In this document: positions 58,802-59,017 of the stretch, one piece after another | Layout of the letters: every line of letters starts with the position of its first letter | Position numbering within the stretch: position 1 is the stretch's first letter | NCBI GenBank assembly: GCA_910583845.1 | Contig: CAJUAB010000003.1 | Coordinates: 99,988-159,004, forward strand | Length of the DNA stretch: 59,017 nt | Source: an uncultured Acetatifactor sp. | GTDB lineage: Bacteria > Bacillota > Clostridia > Lachnospirales > Lachnospiraceae | Reading direction: 5' to 3' | Translations under genes and position numbers: made by a program | The notes under the pieces: model-generated | Told to the model about the DNA's origin: nothing | Databases searched by the model: none | Seen by the model: only the letters and a program-made list of their open reading frames with translations

Positions 58802-59017
58802 CTATTTTAGTCGCGAAAGACCATCTATACCAAAACGGTTGCCAGGGTCAATATTGCAAAGATCCTGATATAGTTGCATGGCTTCTGGCAGTCTATCCAT
58901 TCTTTCATATAACTTTGCCAGCACTGAGCGAGAGTGCAAATTTTTAGGATCAATCTTTATAACTTCCCGCAAAAATTTCTCCGCTTCCTCTTCTCGTCCT
59001 TTTTGCCTGGACAGCAG
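58802..59017 (-). CDS. TPR-type protein, C-terminal fragment (N-terminus beyond window)
   Basis: The last 71 residues of a frame open at the right window edge. They show TPR-like helix pairs: GREEEAEKFLREVIKIDPKN, then LHSRSVLAKLYERMDRLPEA, and MQLYQDLCNIDPGNRFGI. Repeats place Asp-Pro between units as in canonical TPRs. The rest of the protein, and thus its role, is not visible. Confidence 0.7.
   Translation of the reverse strand: MLSRQKGREEEAEKFLREVIKIDPKNLHSRSVLAKLYERMDRLPEAMQLYQDLCNIDPGNRFGIDGLSRLK

Overview
The window looks like a chromosomal segment of a spore-forming, anaerobic Firmicute of the Clostridia, most likely a Lachnospiraceae member. The evidence is gene content and order: glgC-glgD, gdpP-rplI-dnaB, a tsaC-rpiB-upp block beside the atp operon, spoVG, cwlD and SleB-type hydrolases, pyruvate formate-lyase and a bacterial 2[4Fe-4S] ferredoxin. 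Base composition is fairly GC-rich except for one AT-rich accessory island at about 20.7-25.5 kb. No rRNA, tRNA or CRISPR array was recognised.

Layout. 1-8.8 kb (minus strand): a cut-off secreted Glu/Ser-rich protein, telA-xpaC, a PfkB sugar kinase, mfd and pth. 9.0-12.3 kb (plus): a MoxR/DUF58/DUF4129-like operon. 12.4-15.2 kb (minus): spoVG and glgCD. 15.5-20.7 kb (plus): murC, a cluster of seven DnaA-box-like nonamers, a DnaD-family/helicase-loader pair, and prs. 20.7-25.5 kb: a decayed island with an IS4-type transposase remnant, a broken MATE transporter, an AraC regulator, an acetyltransferase and a KilA-N remnant. 25.5-26.8 kb (plus): the vitamin/precursor transporters bioY and queT, with a BirA-like operator and a preQ1-like leader. 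26.9-32 kb (minus): a thioesterase, an 843-residue secreted protein, a methyltransferase and a small conserved gene. 32-39.4 kb (minus): a complete F1Fo ATP synthase operon, atpZ-I-B-E-F-H-A-G-D-C, whose c subunit carries a Na+-binding signature. 39.6-47.5 kb: a DUF402 protein, then cell-wall hydrolases, nucleotide salvage genes, tsaC and rpiB. 48-53.2 kb (plus, one small gene on minus): mecA, a DUF1858 protein, a split pyruvate formate-lyase system, its activase and a ferredoxin. 53.2-59 kb (minus): a MerR-like protein, tandem repeats, dnaB, rplI, gdpP, and edge fragments.

Two things stand out. First, pyruvate formate-lyase is divided. The 679-residue catalytic core ends where the glycyl-radical domain should begin. 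That domain (Gly55 in VSGYAV) is a separate 80-residue protein encoded two genes downstream. Between them lies a 66-residue protein that resembles the start of the radical domain but carries a cysteine-rich tail instead of the radical loop. The activase pflA follows under its own promoter, overlapped by nested palindromes.

Second, a recurring leader motif, TGCGG(A/G)ACT followed by TTAA-rich sequence and the ribosome binding site, sits upstream of at least five genes. At three of them it is part of a tandem array of about 103-106 bp hairpin units. The hairpin arms of two arrays differ by compensatory changes, which suggests a structured, previously unnamed element. The DnaA-box cluster upstream of the helicase-loader operon is a third feature worth testing.
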